From: JAQIBY01 sp964418565
GTDB lineage: Bacteria > Bacteroidota > Bacteroidia > Bacteroidales > ML635J-15
DNA length: 64,000 nt
Assembly: GCA_964418565.1 (NCBI GenBank)
Contig: CAYQMB010000002.1
Coordinates: 1 to 64,000 of the forward strand
Direction: 5' to 3'
In this document: positions 33,941-42,693 of the stretch, one piece after another
Layout: each line of letters begins with the position of its first letter
How positions within the stretch are numbered: position 1 is the first letter of the stretch
Notes under the pieces: model-generated
Told to the model about the DNA's origin: nothing
The model's input: only the letters and a program-made list of their open reading frames with translations
Database searches by the model: none
Position numbers and translations under genes: made by a program

Positions 33941-35611
33941 ATGAAACATTTACGCAACATAACTTTTATTTTAAGCTTGCTTGTGACGATATTTTTCATC
34001 CATGCATGTACAAGAGATCATTTTGATCAGGACAGAATGTCCGGTAACATTCACTGGGAACCCAGTCTTGCAGCACCCATTGCCTTTGGGGATCTGGAAA
34101 TGATAGATGCCCTGAACACCTACGACTCTGTTGGGCGATTACAAGTAAACGATGACGGCTTTCTCTCGCTGATGTATTTTGAAACAGCCGAATCCGACAC
34201 CGTATCTGAAATCATGGATATAGGAAACCAGCAACTACAGGTTGCTATGCCCAGTTCAGGCATAGACTTTACGGGTTTTAACAGCGGAGATCAAATGACT
34301 GTTGAATACGACTACAATCTTCATTTTGATTTGTTTAATCCCGATGCAGAAATAGACAGCATATGGCTCGATAACGGAACCCTCTCTCTTGCTGCCGTGT
34401 CTACATATCAACATGCTATAGAATTGAGAATCACCCTCCCTACTATCCGGAAAAACGGAACCCCTTTCAGAGATACATTAAACCTTTTACCATACGGCGA
34501 TTCTGATCAAAGCATGGATAACAGCATTGTGGGTTATCATGCCGACATGACACAAACGCCACTCGGATACAACGAAGTTCCGGTAGAGGTTGAAATGAAA
34601 ATCATCCATTCCGGAGGCAACAACACCGGAGATCTGGACTTTCAGGCCGACGTGATTAATCCAGATCATGAAGCCATGTTTGGCTATTTCGGGCATAACA
34701 CCCTGATCTATGAAAGTGGAAAAATTGATATTGATCTGTTTGATCCGGGCGATGAATGGGAAATTGAAGATTTTTGGTTTGAAGATCCGAAATTTAAAGT
34801 CAATTATCGCAATTCCTACGGTATACCCACCAACTTCTATTTCGACTCTGTTATGGCTTATTCAAGCTATTATGACCAGACATACGACATTCTGGATTAC
34901 GGCGCAGGCCTTCCCATGGATTCTCTGGACCCGTATAACGTTACTTACACCGATCAGTTTGGCATTTATGCTGAGGATAGCCTTGTCCTGAACAACAACA
35001 ACAGTAACATCAGTGAGGTGATACAACAGCGTCCTGCCTGGTTTAAATTCATTGCGCACGCACATACAAACCCCGGCTCTGTTGCCTCCCATGATAATTT
35101 TGTGTGGGATGACAGCCGCTTTATAGCCGATGTGGAGGTTGAATTGCCACTTTGGGGTTATATTGACAGGTTTCATGGTATGGATACCATGGACTTTAAC
35201 CTCGAAGAAGAATTTGAAGACCCTGGTGTTATCAAGCGTCTTATGCTTCGGATTAACATCGAAAACGGTCTGCCTGCCGAAGCAGAAGCCCAGGCATATT
35301 TCCTGGATGAAAATCACATGATTATTGATTCTGTGATTAAAGATCCCGATGGCCGCATCCTGGCATCTGCTGAAGTAGACAGCGACGGTAAAGTTATAAG
35401 CAAAACCCTGAAAACTACAGACATCACTGTTACAGGTGAAATGCTTGAAAACATTATGTCAACCAAATATCTGTTGTACAGAGCCAAGGCATCCACTACC
35501 AATGCAGCCCAGGATGAGCTGATAAAAGTTTATCCGGAATATGGTGTGGATTTCAGCGCTGCGGTAGAAGCAGATCTAGATGTTGAAGTTAACCTTGATA
35601 CCATTAATTAA
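33941..35611 (+). CDS. Large lipoprotein of unknown function
   Basis: The 556-residue product has a lipoprotein signal ending in IHAC with Cys23, so it is probably anchored in the outer membrane. The mature part starts with HWEPSLAAPIAFGDLEM and is rich in Asp, Tyr and beta-strand-like repeats. I do not recognise a named domain. Similar lipoproteins are found next to DUF5723 genes in Bacteroidota, as here, where the DUF5723 gene follows after 32 bp. I infer a shared envelope role with its two neighbours. Confidence 0.65.
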   Translation: MKHLRNITFILSLLVTIFFIHACTRDHFDQDRMSGNIHWEPSLAAPIAFGDLEMIDALNTYDSVGRLQVNDDGFLSLMYFETAESDTVSEIMDIGNQQLQVAMPSSGIDFTGFNSGDQMTVEYDYNLHFDLFNPDAEIDSIWLDNGTLSLAAVSTYQHAIELRITLPTIRKNGTPFRDTLNLLPYGDSDQSMDNSIVGYHADMTQTPLGYNEVPVEVEMKIIHSGGNNTGDLDFQADVINPDHEAMFGYFGHNTLIYESGKIDIDLFDPGDEWEIEDFWFEDPKFKVNYRNSYGIPTNFYFDSVMAYSSYYDQTYDILDYGAGLPMDSLDPYNVTYTDQFGIYAEDSLVLNNNNSNISEVIQQRPAWFKFIAHAHTNPGSVASHDNFVWDDSRFIADVEVELPLWGYIDRFHGMDTMDFNLEEEFEDPGVIKRLMLRINIENGLPAEAEAQAYFLDENHMIIDSVIKDPDGRILASAEVDSDGKVISKTLKTTDITVTGEMLENIMSTKYLLYRAKASTTNAAQDELIKVYPEYGVDFSAAVEADLDVEVNLDTIN

Positions 35612-35643
35612 TTTGTTTTTTGATACGATATAAACCCATTGCC

Positions 35644-37125
35644 ATGCATACATTCAAAACATACCTGATTGTTCTGACCGGATTTCTCCTGTTTGCTGCA
35701 AATGCAAATGCCCAACAGGGACAAACCTTTTACTACATGGACAGATTAAGTCAGACAACCTACATGAATCCAAGTGTTAGCTCAGAATATGACATCACTG
35801 TAGGAGGACTTCTACTGCCAGTGGTTGGCCAAGTGCCGCCTACGATGTATTTTAACTTCTCGTCTAACGGGTTCCAGTACGATGATTTCATTCATTTCGG
35901 AACAGGTGATTACTCCGATTCTCTGGTATATGATCCGGAAAACCTGATTGAAACCATGCGAACAACCAACCATCTTCATTTTCAGAATCATTTTGATCTG
36001 CTCCACTTTGGAATCAAAACAGAAAATGATGTTTATCTGACATTCAACATAACAGAAAAAATGGATTATGGGCTGAGCTTACCAAGAGACCTTTTTGCAC
36101 TGGCATGGTACGGCAATGGATATTTTATGGAAAACAATGATAAGGTAATCCTGGATGGACTGGGCTTTCAGTTCTCTCATTACCGTGAAATTGCCGGCGG
36201 GTTTTCAACCGAAATTATGGACGGCCTGCAAATCGGCGGACGGGCAAAAATCCTCTTTGGGATGGCCAACGCACAAACCGATGTAGACGAGCTCACGCTT
36301 TACACCGACCCCGAAGATTACACCATCAATGCCAATGCAGACATGAGCATTCAGACCAACATTCCTGCCGTCGCTATGGATTATCATAATTATGGCGATA
36401 GCGTTGACCTTGACATCATCACTCCCGATCATGTCACATTTGGAGATCCCGATGAAATGAATTATAACGAGAGTTATTACAATGCATTAAGCTACCCGTT
36501 TAATTTCAGCAATCCCGGTTTTGGAATAGACCTTGGGGCAAGCTATGAATTTCTGGGTGACTTTACAGCCTACTTCAGTGTCAATGACCTTGGATTTATT
36601 AGCTGGAACAGCAATCCGTACATCCTTTCTACCGATGGCACTTTTGCTTTCCGTGGTATAGAAGTAGACTTTTTTGCCGATGAGGAAGAGTTTAATGAAA
36701 GCCTTGAAGCCTTAGAAGATTCATTGTTAACCACCTTTGTTCCAAGCGCAGAAGACAACAATTACATTACATGGCTGCCTACAGACATCTACCTTGGCGG
36801 AAAATACGATTTTCACGAAAAACTTGACTTTGGCGCCCTGTACAGAATGGAGTTTTACCGTAAAACGTTAATGCACAGCTTCACCCTGTCAGCCAACTCT
36901 GACATTACCAACTGGGCAAGCCTGCATGCAACCTATTCCATGATGAATAACAAATACAACAACATAGGTTTCGGGTTCACGCTCCGTGGTGCTTTCCTCC
37001 AGTATTATGTAGTTACAGACAATTTGCTTGCCCTGATGCCACAATCAACCCGCAACCTGAACATTCGCATGGGATGCAACCTGGTATTCGGATATAAAGA
37101 AATCAAATCTGAATCACTGTTTTAA
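35644..37125 (+). CDS. DUF5723-family outer-membrane beta-barrel protein
   Basis: The 493-residue product has a signal peptide (MHTFKTYLIVLTGFLLFAAN, cleaved near NAQQ) and starts its mature part with QTFYYMDRLSQTTYMNPS, as DUF5723 proteins do. Alternating aromatic-rich strands and repeated segments such as GFGIDLGASYEF and YLGGKYDFHEKLDFGALYRMEF indicate a beta-barrel. The frame is open from 35620, but I prefer the ATG at 35644, because it places the positively charged residue and hydrophobic core of the signal peptide at the N-terminus. It sits between the lipoprotein and O-antigen-ligase-like genes. The function of the family is not known to me. Confidence 0.78.
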   Translation: MHTFKTYLIVLTGFLLFAANANAQQGQTFYYMDRLSQTTYMNPSVSSEYDITVGGLLLPVVGQVPPTMYFNFSSNGFQYDDFIHFGTGDYSDSLVYDPENLIETMRTTNHLHFQNHFDLLHFGIKTENDVYLTFNITEKMDYGLSLPRDLFALAWYGNGYFMENNDKVILDGLGFQFSHYREIAGGFSTEIMDGLQIGGRAKILFGMANAQTDVDELTLYTDPEDYTINANADMSIQTNIPAVAMDYHNYGDSVDLDIITPDHVTFGDPDEMNYNESYYNALSYPFNFSNPGFGIDLGASYEFLGDFTAYFSVNDLGFISWNSNPYILSTDGTFAFRGIEVDFFADEEEFNESLEALEDSLLTTFVPSAEDNNYITWLPTDIYLGGKYDFHEKLDFGALYRMEFYRKTLMHSFTLSANSDITNWASLHATYSMMNNKYNNIGFGFTLRGAFLQYYVVTDNLLALMPQSTRNLNIRMGCNLVFGYKEIKSESLF

Positions 37126-37146
37126 ACCTGACAGACTAGGGCTGAA

Positions 37147-39180
37147 ATGATACAATCCAAAGCGCTTGAACGTAGCCTCAAGCTGATGTTTCTTATTGCA
37201 ACCGTTTTACTGGTTGCAAGTGTTCCGTTCTCGTATTTTGCCACAAGCAATGCCATCATGCTACTTTCCCTGACATGGCTGATTGGCTTGTTTGTTTTTC
37301 CATACAAAAACAGGTTAAAAGCCAATCCGGAAGTATGGTTGTTTGTCATGATTTATTTACTCCATATAATATGGATCTGGAACACAAGCAATTATGACTA
37401 CGCACTGGAGGATCTGCGGAAAAAACTCCCCTTGCTTGTATTGCCCGTCATATACGCTTCCATACCCTCTTTTAACAGAACCGGCAGAGATATCATTCTT
37501 CACATATTTTTGCTTGCAATGATTGTTTCAGGCATTTTTATTTTCCTTTCCAGAGCCGGTATCATGGGCGATGCAGGCAGCAATGCCAGAAATTTCTCAC
37601 CCTTTATAAATCACATAAGGTTAAGCCTGATGCTATCTCTGGGGATCTTTATTGCTGTCTGGTACATCAGAAAAACAAGCCGGTTGAATCAAAAACTCAT
37701 CTACAGCCTGAGTGCCATTCTTTTTCTTGCGTCAATGGTCGTCCTACAGGTGCTAACAGGCCTTATCATCACATCCCTGGTCGCAATAATTCTGCTGATA
37801 TTGCATTTCAGCCGGTTTAAAAACAACCTGTTAAAGCGCAGCATTTTAACAGGTTTAATTGCACTACCCCTGGCATTAGGCCTTTACCTCTACAGCCAGA
37901 TTCATGCTTTTTATATTCCTGAAGATCCTTACCCCAAAACATTTGACATAAAAACAAACCAGGGAAACCCGTATAAACACAACCTGCATTCAGAACAACT
38001 GGAAAACGGCAATTATGTATATCGCTTTGTTTCCTTTAATGAAATCGAAAATGCATGGAATGAGAGGAGCCAAATAAATTATGACTCCCAAAGCAAAAAT
38101 GGTTATGAAATCAAGCACATTCTAATCCGTTTTTTAACCTCAAAAGGAGAGTTCAAAGACGCTGAAGCTGTACAGAAGCTAAGTAAACAGGAAATCCGTG
38201 CAATTGAATCCGGGTGCACCAATGTTCGTTTTTTGGACAAAAAAGGCCTGAACTCACGCCTGTATGCACTCATCTGGCAGATCCACATGTATTATCACGG
38301 CGGAAATCCATCCGGCAAATCTTTGATTCAACGAATAGTCTACCTCGAAACCGGATGGCACATAGCCCGCGACAACTTATTGACAGGTGTAGGTACAGGC
38401 GATGTCAACGACAGCTTTATGCATCAGTATCGGGAGGATAATTCTCCACTGCAGCCTCAATACAGACGCCGCACCCATAATCAATACGTAACAATTCTCA
38501 TTGCTTTTGGCGTATTTGGGTTTTTTCTGTTCTTATTAGGCTGGTTCATGCCTGTCATAAAAAAACATGGTATGAAAAACTTTCTCTTTGCAAGTTTCTT
38601 TCTGATTGCGACTTTCAGCATGCTGAACGAGGACAGCCTGGAAACTTTAACTGGTGCTACTTTTATTTCATTGTTTTATTCACTATTTTTATGGGGCATA
38701 AATCACAAAACTATGTTTCAGGAAAAACACATGCAAAAAGCCATTCAACTGGCGAAAGATAATATCCCCTCAGGCAATGGGCCATTTGGGGCAGTAATTG
38801 TAAAAGATGGTAAAATCATTGCAGAAGCCTCCAATTCAGTTACAAGAAACAACGATCCTACAGCTCATGCTGAGGTAAATGTAATCCGCAAAGCCAGTGA
38901 AAACCTAAAAACATTTGATCTTTCAGGCTGTGAAATTTATTCATCCTGTGAACCCTGCCCCATGTGCCTGGGAGCAATATACTGGGCTCGTCTGGATAAG
39001 CTTTATTTTGCTTCCGACAGAAAAGAAGCCGCAGAAGCCGGATTTAGCGATGAGTTTATTTACGATGAGTTAGGTAAAAACATCAGGGAACGAAGCATCC
39101 CAACACGGCAGATGATGCAAGACAACGCAAAGAGTGTTTTTACGAGCTGGAAAGACTTCGAAAATAAAATCATGTATTGA
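37147..39180 (+). CDS. O-antigen-ligase-like membrane protein read in frame into guanine deaminase
   Basis: The 677-residue frame combines two proteins. Residues 1 to about 515 form a polytopic membrane protein of the O-antigen ligase/polymerase (Wzy_C) type, with a long hydrophilic loop and the typical late motif ETGWHIARDNLLTGVGTGDV, then RRRTHNQYVTILIAFGVFG. Residues from about 523 on are a complete cytosolic guanine deaminase. The junction reads LWGINHKTMFQEKH. Deleting one G in the GGGG run at 38693-38696 would end the first protein at a TAA at 38699-38701, 11 nt before the deaminase ATG. So either this is a true fusion, or it reflects a one-base change or sequencing error. The deaminase part is listed separately. 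Translation from the internal ATG is also possible. Confidence 0.75.
   Translation: MIQSKALERSLKLMFLIATVLLVASVPFSYFATSNAIMLLSLTWLIGLFVFPYKNRLKANPEVWLFVMIYLLHIIWIWNTSNYDYALEDLRKKLPLLVLPVIYASIPSFNRTGRDIILHIFLLAMIVSGIFIFLSRAGIMGDAGSNARNFSPFINHIRLSLMLSLGIFIAVWYIRKTSRLNQKLIYSLSAILFLASMVVLQVLTGLIITSLVAIILLILHFSRFKNNLLKRSILTGLIALPLALGLYLYSQIHAFYIPEDPYPKTFDIKTNQGNPYKHNLHSEQLENGNYVYRFVSFNEIENAWNERSQINYDSQSKNGYEIKHILIRFLTSKGEFKDAEAVQKLSKQEIRAIESGCTNVRFLDKKGLNSRLYALIWQIHMYYHGGNPSGKSLIQRIVYLETGWHIARDNLLTGVGTGDVNDSFMHQYREDNSPLQPQYRRRTHNQYVTILIAFGVFGFFLFLLGWFMPVIKKHGMKNFLFASFFLIATFSMLNEDSLETLTGATFISLFYSLFLWGINHKTMFQEKHMQKAIQLAKDNIPSGNGPFGAVIVKDGKIIAEASNSVTRNNDPTAHAEVNVIRKASENLKTFDLSGCEIYSSCEPCPMCLGAIYWARLDKLYFASDRKEAAEAGFSDEFIYDELGKNIRERSIPTRQMMQDNAKSVFTSWKDFENKIMY
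38713..39180 (+). CDS. guaD: Guanine deaminase (complete domain; probable separate gene or fusion half)
   Basis: This zinc hydrolase converts guanine to xanthine and ammonia. Counted from the ATG at 38713, the 155 residues cover the whole bacterial guanine deaminase: GPFGAVIVKDGKI, the HAE motif with His52 and Glu54 (PTAHAEVNVIRKA), the PCxxC zinc ligands Cys82 and Cys85 (SSCEPCPMCLGAIYWAR), and AAEAGFSDEFIYDEL. The C-terminus ends KIMY, resembling the KKEY end of the Bacillus enzyme. The start matches that of stand-alone homologues, which supports the view that it was once a separate gene. The frame is continuous with the upstream membrane protein. The stop TGA overlaps the next start as TGATG. 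Confidence 0.85.
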   Translation: MFQEKHMQKAIQLAKDNIPSGNGPFGAVIVKDGKIIAEASNSVTRNNDPTAHAEVNVIRKASENLKTFDLSGCEIYSSCEPCPMCLGAIYWARLDKLYFASDRKEAAEAGFSDEFIYDELGKNIRERSIPTRQMMQDNAKSVFTSWKDFENKIMY

Positions 39181-39737
39181 TGCAAATTCCCCGGAATTTT
39201 AAAAAAAACGCACTAACACTTAAAAAACCATTTTTTCGCCAGGATGTTCTGGATCTTGCCCCGGCCTTATTGGGTAAATTAATTGTCATAGATGACGGGA
39301 ATCAGCAACGTAGTTTTCGCATTACAGAAACCGAAGCCTATCGCGGGGAAGAAGACATGGCCTGCCATGCAAGAAAGGGCAGAACCAAACGTACAGATCC
39401 CATGTACCATACCGGCGGGATACTCTATATATACCTTATATATGGCATGCACTGGATGACCAACGTTGTAGCTGGTGAAGCAAATGAGCCTCAGGCAGCC
39501 CTTATCCGAAGCCTTGATACAGTTGAAGGCCCCGGGCGAACCAGCAAAGCACTGGGCATTGACAAAGGGTTTAATTATAAAAAGCTATTTGATTCAGACC
39601 GCATTGCATTATTGGATGACGGATTAATCCCGACATATGAAAGCCTGCCGCGGGTGGGAATTGATTACGCAGGTGACCACTGGAAAAACATTCCCTGGCG
39701 TTTTAAACTAAATCCATCTCAATTAACTGATCAATAA
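39180..39737 (+). CDS. 3-methyladenine DNA glycosylase (AAG/MPG type)
   Basis: This base-excision repair enzyme removes alkylated purines such as 3-methyladenine and hypoxanthine. The 185-residue protein has the family pattern: RQDVLDLAPALLGKLIV, ITETEAYRGEEDMACHA, the DNA-intercalating YHTGGILYIYLIYGMHWM segment, and PQAALIRSLD with PGRTSKALGI. The ATG at 39180 shares one base with the stop of the deaminase (TGATG), so translation is coupled. The C-terminal 35 bp overlap the end of purN on the opposite strand. It is the last gene of the plus-strand group that begins at 31164. Confidence 0.93.
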   Translation: MQIPRNFKKNALTLKKPFFRQDVLDLAPALLGKLIVIDDGNQQRSFRITETEAYRGEEDMACHARKGRTKRTDPMYHTGGILYIYLIYGMHWMTNVVAGEANEPQAALIRSLDTVEGPGRTSKALGIDKGFNYKKLFDSDRIALLDDGLIPTYESLPRVGIDYAGDHWKNIPWRFKLNPSQLTDQ

Positions 39738-40278
39738 CCTGTGGATAGTAGCGATACTCCAATTTATGAATGCGGTTGGCAAGGCTTGAGACATCGTCTC
39801 CGGGTAAAACCGGACACCGCGCCTGCAAAATCAGACGGCCTTCATCGTATTTTTCGTTAACATAATGTATGCTGATACCACTTTCGGTTTCATTATTTTC
39901 AATCACGGCCTGATGAACTTTATCCCCATACATACCCTTGCCACCGTAGGCTGGTAACAAAGCAGGATGAATGTTTATAATACGCTTATCAAATGCCTGA
40001 ATTAAATCCGATGGGATAAGCGCCAGAAAGCCGGCAAGAACAATCAAGTCGATCTTATTATTTTTAAGTAATGGCATCAGTTTTTCACCGGATTTCAAAG
40101 TTTTCCTGCTGATGTAATGCGCATCAATTTTGAGCCGTTTAGCCCGCTCAAAGACACCCGCATCTTTCCGGTCACTGATAATCACTTTCACGCGTACATC
40201 CTCACTATCAGCAAAATATCTGGCAATATTTTCAGCATTGGTGCCTGATCCTGAGGCAAAAATGGCGATGTTTTTCAT
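39703..40278 (-). CDS. purN: Phosphoribosylglycinamide formyltransferase
   Basis: This enzyme transfers a formyl group from 10-formyltetrahydrofolate to GAR, the third step of purine synthesis. The 191 residues show the GAR-binding loop IFASGSGTNAENIA, the active-site region NIHPALLPAYGGKGMYG with Asn/His, and SGISIHYVNEKYDEGRLI with the catalytic Asp. Its 3' end overlaps the glycosylase gene by 35 bp, tail to tail. It is divergent from acpP across 141 bp. Confidence 0.95.
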   Translation of the reverse strand: MKNIAIFASGSGTNAENIARYFADSEDVRVKVIISDRKDAGVFERAKRLKIDAHYISRKTLKSGEKLMPLLKNNKIDLIVLAGFLALIPSDLIQAFDKRIINIHPALLPAYGGKGMYGDKVHQAVIENNETESGISIHYVNEKYDEGRLILQARCPVLPGDDVSSLANRIHKLEYRYYPQVIDQLIEMDLV

Positions 40279-40339
40279 GGCTTAAATATTTAGCATTCAA
40301 AGTAACCCATAATTCTTCTATCAAAAAAATTCAAATTTA

Positions 40340-40372
40340 TTTGGAATTATAATTTATTAATTTGTTTCTTTG
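40340..40372 (+). promoter_or_regulatory. Likely acpP-fabF-rnc promoter
   Basis: A TTTGG element (TTG at 40341-40343) is followed after 21 bp by TTTCTTTG (40365-40372), which matches TAnnTTTG at all but one fixed position. It lies 47 bp ahead of the acpP ATG. Confidence 0.4.
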
Positions 40373-40419
40373 TAAGCTCAAAACGCAATCAAAATTAGTA
40401 TTAACATAAATTTAGAACT

Positions 40420-40656
40420 ATGTCTGATTTTGCATCAAGAGTAAAAAGTATCATCGTTGACAAATTAGGAGTTGACGAAAATGAGGTAACACCGGAAGCT
40501 AGTTTCACAAATGATTTAGGAGCTGACTCTCTTGACACTGTTGAACTCATCATGGAATTTGAAAAAGAATTTGATATTTCAATTCCCGATGAAGAGGCCG
40601 AAAAAATTGCAACTGTAGGTGACGCGATCAAGTACATTGAAGAAAACGCTAAGTAA
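40420..40656 (+). CDS. acpP: Acyl carrier protein
   Basis: This 78-residue acidic protein carries growing acyl chains in fatty-acid synthesis. The phosphopantetheine attachment site is Ser37 in DLGADSLDTVELI. It is followed 28 bp later by fabF, the usual arrangement, and precedes rnc. High expression is expected, in line with the separate AT-rich promoter region upstream. Confidence 0.98.
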   Translation: MSDFASRVKSIIVDKLGVDENEVTPEASFTNDLGADSLDTVELIMEFEKEFDISIPDEEAEKIATVGDAIKYIEENAK

Positions 40657-40684
40657 GATTCTATAATCTTTCAATCGACATTTT

Positions 40685-41941
40685 ATGGATCTAAAACGAG
40701 TAGTTGTTACGGGAACAGGCACCATTTCCCCTTTGGGAAATAATGTGTCCGATTTTTGGAATGCCCTTTCAAACGGTGAATCCGGTAGTGACTGGATTAC
40801 GCATTTCGATGCATCTCTGTTCAAAACCCGTTTTGCCTGCGAGGTTAAAAATTTCGATCCCAAGGAACATCTGGACCGTAAAGAAGTCCGTAAAATGGAT
40901 CGATTCACTCAGTATGCACTGGTTTCAGTGTCCGAAGCCCTAAAGGCTTCTGGTTTAATTGATGATGAAAACGTCGACAGAGACGACATTGGTGTGATCT
41001 GGGCCTCCGGTATTGGTGGCCTGGACACACTTATTGAAGAAATTAAGGGATATATTGAAAACGATTACAAACCGCGTTTCAGCCCTTTCTTTATTCCGAA
41101 AATGATTTCTGATATCGCCGCTGGTCATATCAGCATGAAATACAAGTTCCGTGGCCCCAACTTTGCCACAGTTTCTGCCTGCGCCTCTTCCTCAAATGCC
41201 ATCATTGATGCCTTCAATTACATCCGCCTGGGGAAAGCTACTGCTTTTGTCACCGGTGGTTCTGAAGCAGCAATCAATGAAGCCGGCCTTGGTGGTTTTG
41301 GTTCTATGCAGGCTATTTCCAGAAACAATGATGCGTATAAATCTGCATCACGCCCCTTCTGCGCCACACGCGATGGCTTTGTGATGGGTGAAGGTGCCGG
41401 AGCCATCATTCTGGAAGAGTACGAACACGCTGTAAAACGAGGTGCTCCCATTCTTGCTGAAATCATTGGAGGCGGCATGTCTGCAGATGCGCATCACATT
41501 ACCGCACCAGATCCCGACGGTTTCGGTGCTTCATTGGTAATGAAGCGGGCACTGGACGATGCCAAACTCAATCCAGACAAAGTGGATTACATCAATGTAC
41601 ACGGTACGGCTACCCCAATTGGTGATGTAGCTGAGCTTAAAGGCATTCATAAAGTATTCAACGATCATGCATTTGAGCTGAATGTCAGCTCAACCAAATC
41701 CATGACAGGACATCTGCTTGGAGCTGCAGGAGCACTTGAATCTATTGCCGGACTGCTCGCAATACAGAACAACCTGGTGCCCCCTACCATCAATCATCAT
41801 GAATGGGATGAAAATATTGACAAACGCTTTAACCTGACACTTAACAAAGCGCAGGAAAAGAAAGTCAATTATGCCATGAGTAATACATTTGGATTCGGTG
41901 GACACAATACATCCATCTTATTTAAAGCTTTCGACAAATAA
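40685..41941 (+). CDS. fabF: Beta-ketoacyl-ACP synthase II
   Basis: This condensing enzyme elongates acyl-ACP with malonyl-ACP. The Cys-His-His triad is visible: Cys166 in TVSACASSSNAI, His306 in NVHGTATPIGD and His343 in SMTGHLLGAAG, with Lys338 nearby. The 418-residue length and N-terminal VVVTGTGTISPLG fit FabF rather than FabB or FabH. It lies between acpP and rnc in one operon. Confidence 0.97.
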   Translation: MDLKRVVVTGTGTISPLGNNVSDFWNALSNGESGSDWITHFDASLFKTRFACEVKNFDPKEHLDRKEVRKMDRFTQYALVSVSEALKASGLIDDENVDRDDIGVIWASGIGGLDTLIEEIKGYIENDYKPRFSPFFIPKMISDIAAGHISMKYKFRGPNFATVSACASSSNAIIDAFNYIRLGKATAFVTGGSEAAINEAGLGGFGSMQAISRNNDAYKSASRPFCATRDGFVMGEGAGAIILEEYEHAVKRGAPILAEIIGGGMSADAHHITAPDPDGFGASLVMKRALDDAKLNPDKVDYINVHGTATPIGDVAELKGIHKVFNDHAFELNVSSTKSMTGHLLGAAGALESIAGLLAIQNNLVPPTINHHEWDENIDKRFNLTLNKAQEKKVNYAMSNTFGFGGHNTSILFKAFDK

Positions 41942-41949
41942 TCGCAAGC

Positions 41950-42660
41950 GTGTTATCCAGGTGGCTTAATAATCTGTTTCCGGTATTCAAGAAAAACAAG
42001 CAGTACAAATCGGTTCTGGGGTTTTATCCCCGCGATGCATCCTTGTATCAAACTGCGTTGCGACACAGGTCCGCCAGCCTGGGGTATGGAAAAAACCGCC
42101 TCAACAATGAGCGCCTGGAATTTTTAGGTGATGCCATACTTGATGCTGTTATATCCGAATATCTTTATATCGCACATCCCGACTGGGATGAAGGCCAACT
42201 TACCCGTATCCGGTCTAATATGGTTAAGCGCGAAAGCATGAACCAAACGGCATTTAAATTGGGCATTGACAAATTGCTAATCATTAATGAAGAGGCCTGC
42301 AACCAAAGCAAAAGCATTTATGGAAATGCCCTTGAAGCTGTCATCGGAGCCATTTATATCGATAAGGGCTACAAATTCTGTAAAGATTTTCTGATTCGCA
42401 AGTACATCCCCTGCCTTTCCTCGCAATTAACTGAAAGTCAAAATTACGACCATAAATCACAACTGTACCATCTGGTTCAGGAAAAAAAGTGGTCTATCCG
42501 TTTTGATACCTTTGAACATATTGAAGAAAACGAACATATTCCTCATTTTGAAGCCAACCTCATTATCGAAAACATGTTTGTTGCTGAAGGCAAGGGCTGG
42601 TCAAAAAAAGAGGCAGAACAAAATGCATCCCAATCTGCACTTGAAAAACTAGAGGTTTAA
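41950..42660 (+). CDS. rnc: Ribonuclease III
   Basis: This endonuclease cuts double-stranded RNA and processes rRNA precursors. The signature NNERLEFLGDAILD carries the catalytic acidic residues, and the second acidic site lies in YGNALEAVIGAIYID. A double-stranded RNA-binding domain follows (about 165-235), ending KGWSKKEAEQNASQSALEKLE. The start is taken as the GTG at 41950, 8 bp after the fabF stop. The N-terminus is slightly longer than in the E. coli enzyme, as in other Bacteroidota. Confidence 0.95.
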   Translation: MLSRWLNNLFPVFKKNKQYKSVLGFYPRDASLYQTALRHRSASLGYGKNRLNNERLEFLGDAILDAVISEYLYIAHPDWDEGQLTRIRSNMVKRESMNQTAFKLGIDKLLIINEEACNQSKSIYGNALEAVIGAIYIDKGYKFCKDFLIRKYIPCLSSQLTESQNYDHKSQLYHLVQEKKWSIRFDTFEHIEENEHIPHFEANLIIENMFVAEGKGWSKKEAEQNASQSALEKLEV

Positions 42661-42693
42661 TCCTATCTTTACGGATTAACAATTCGATGATCC

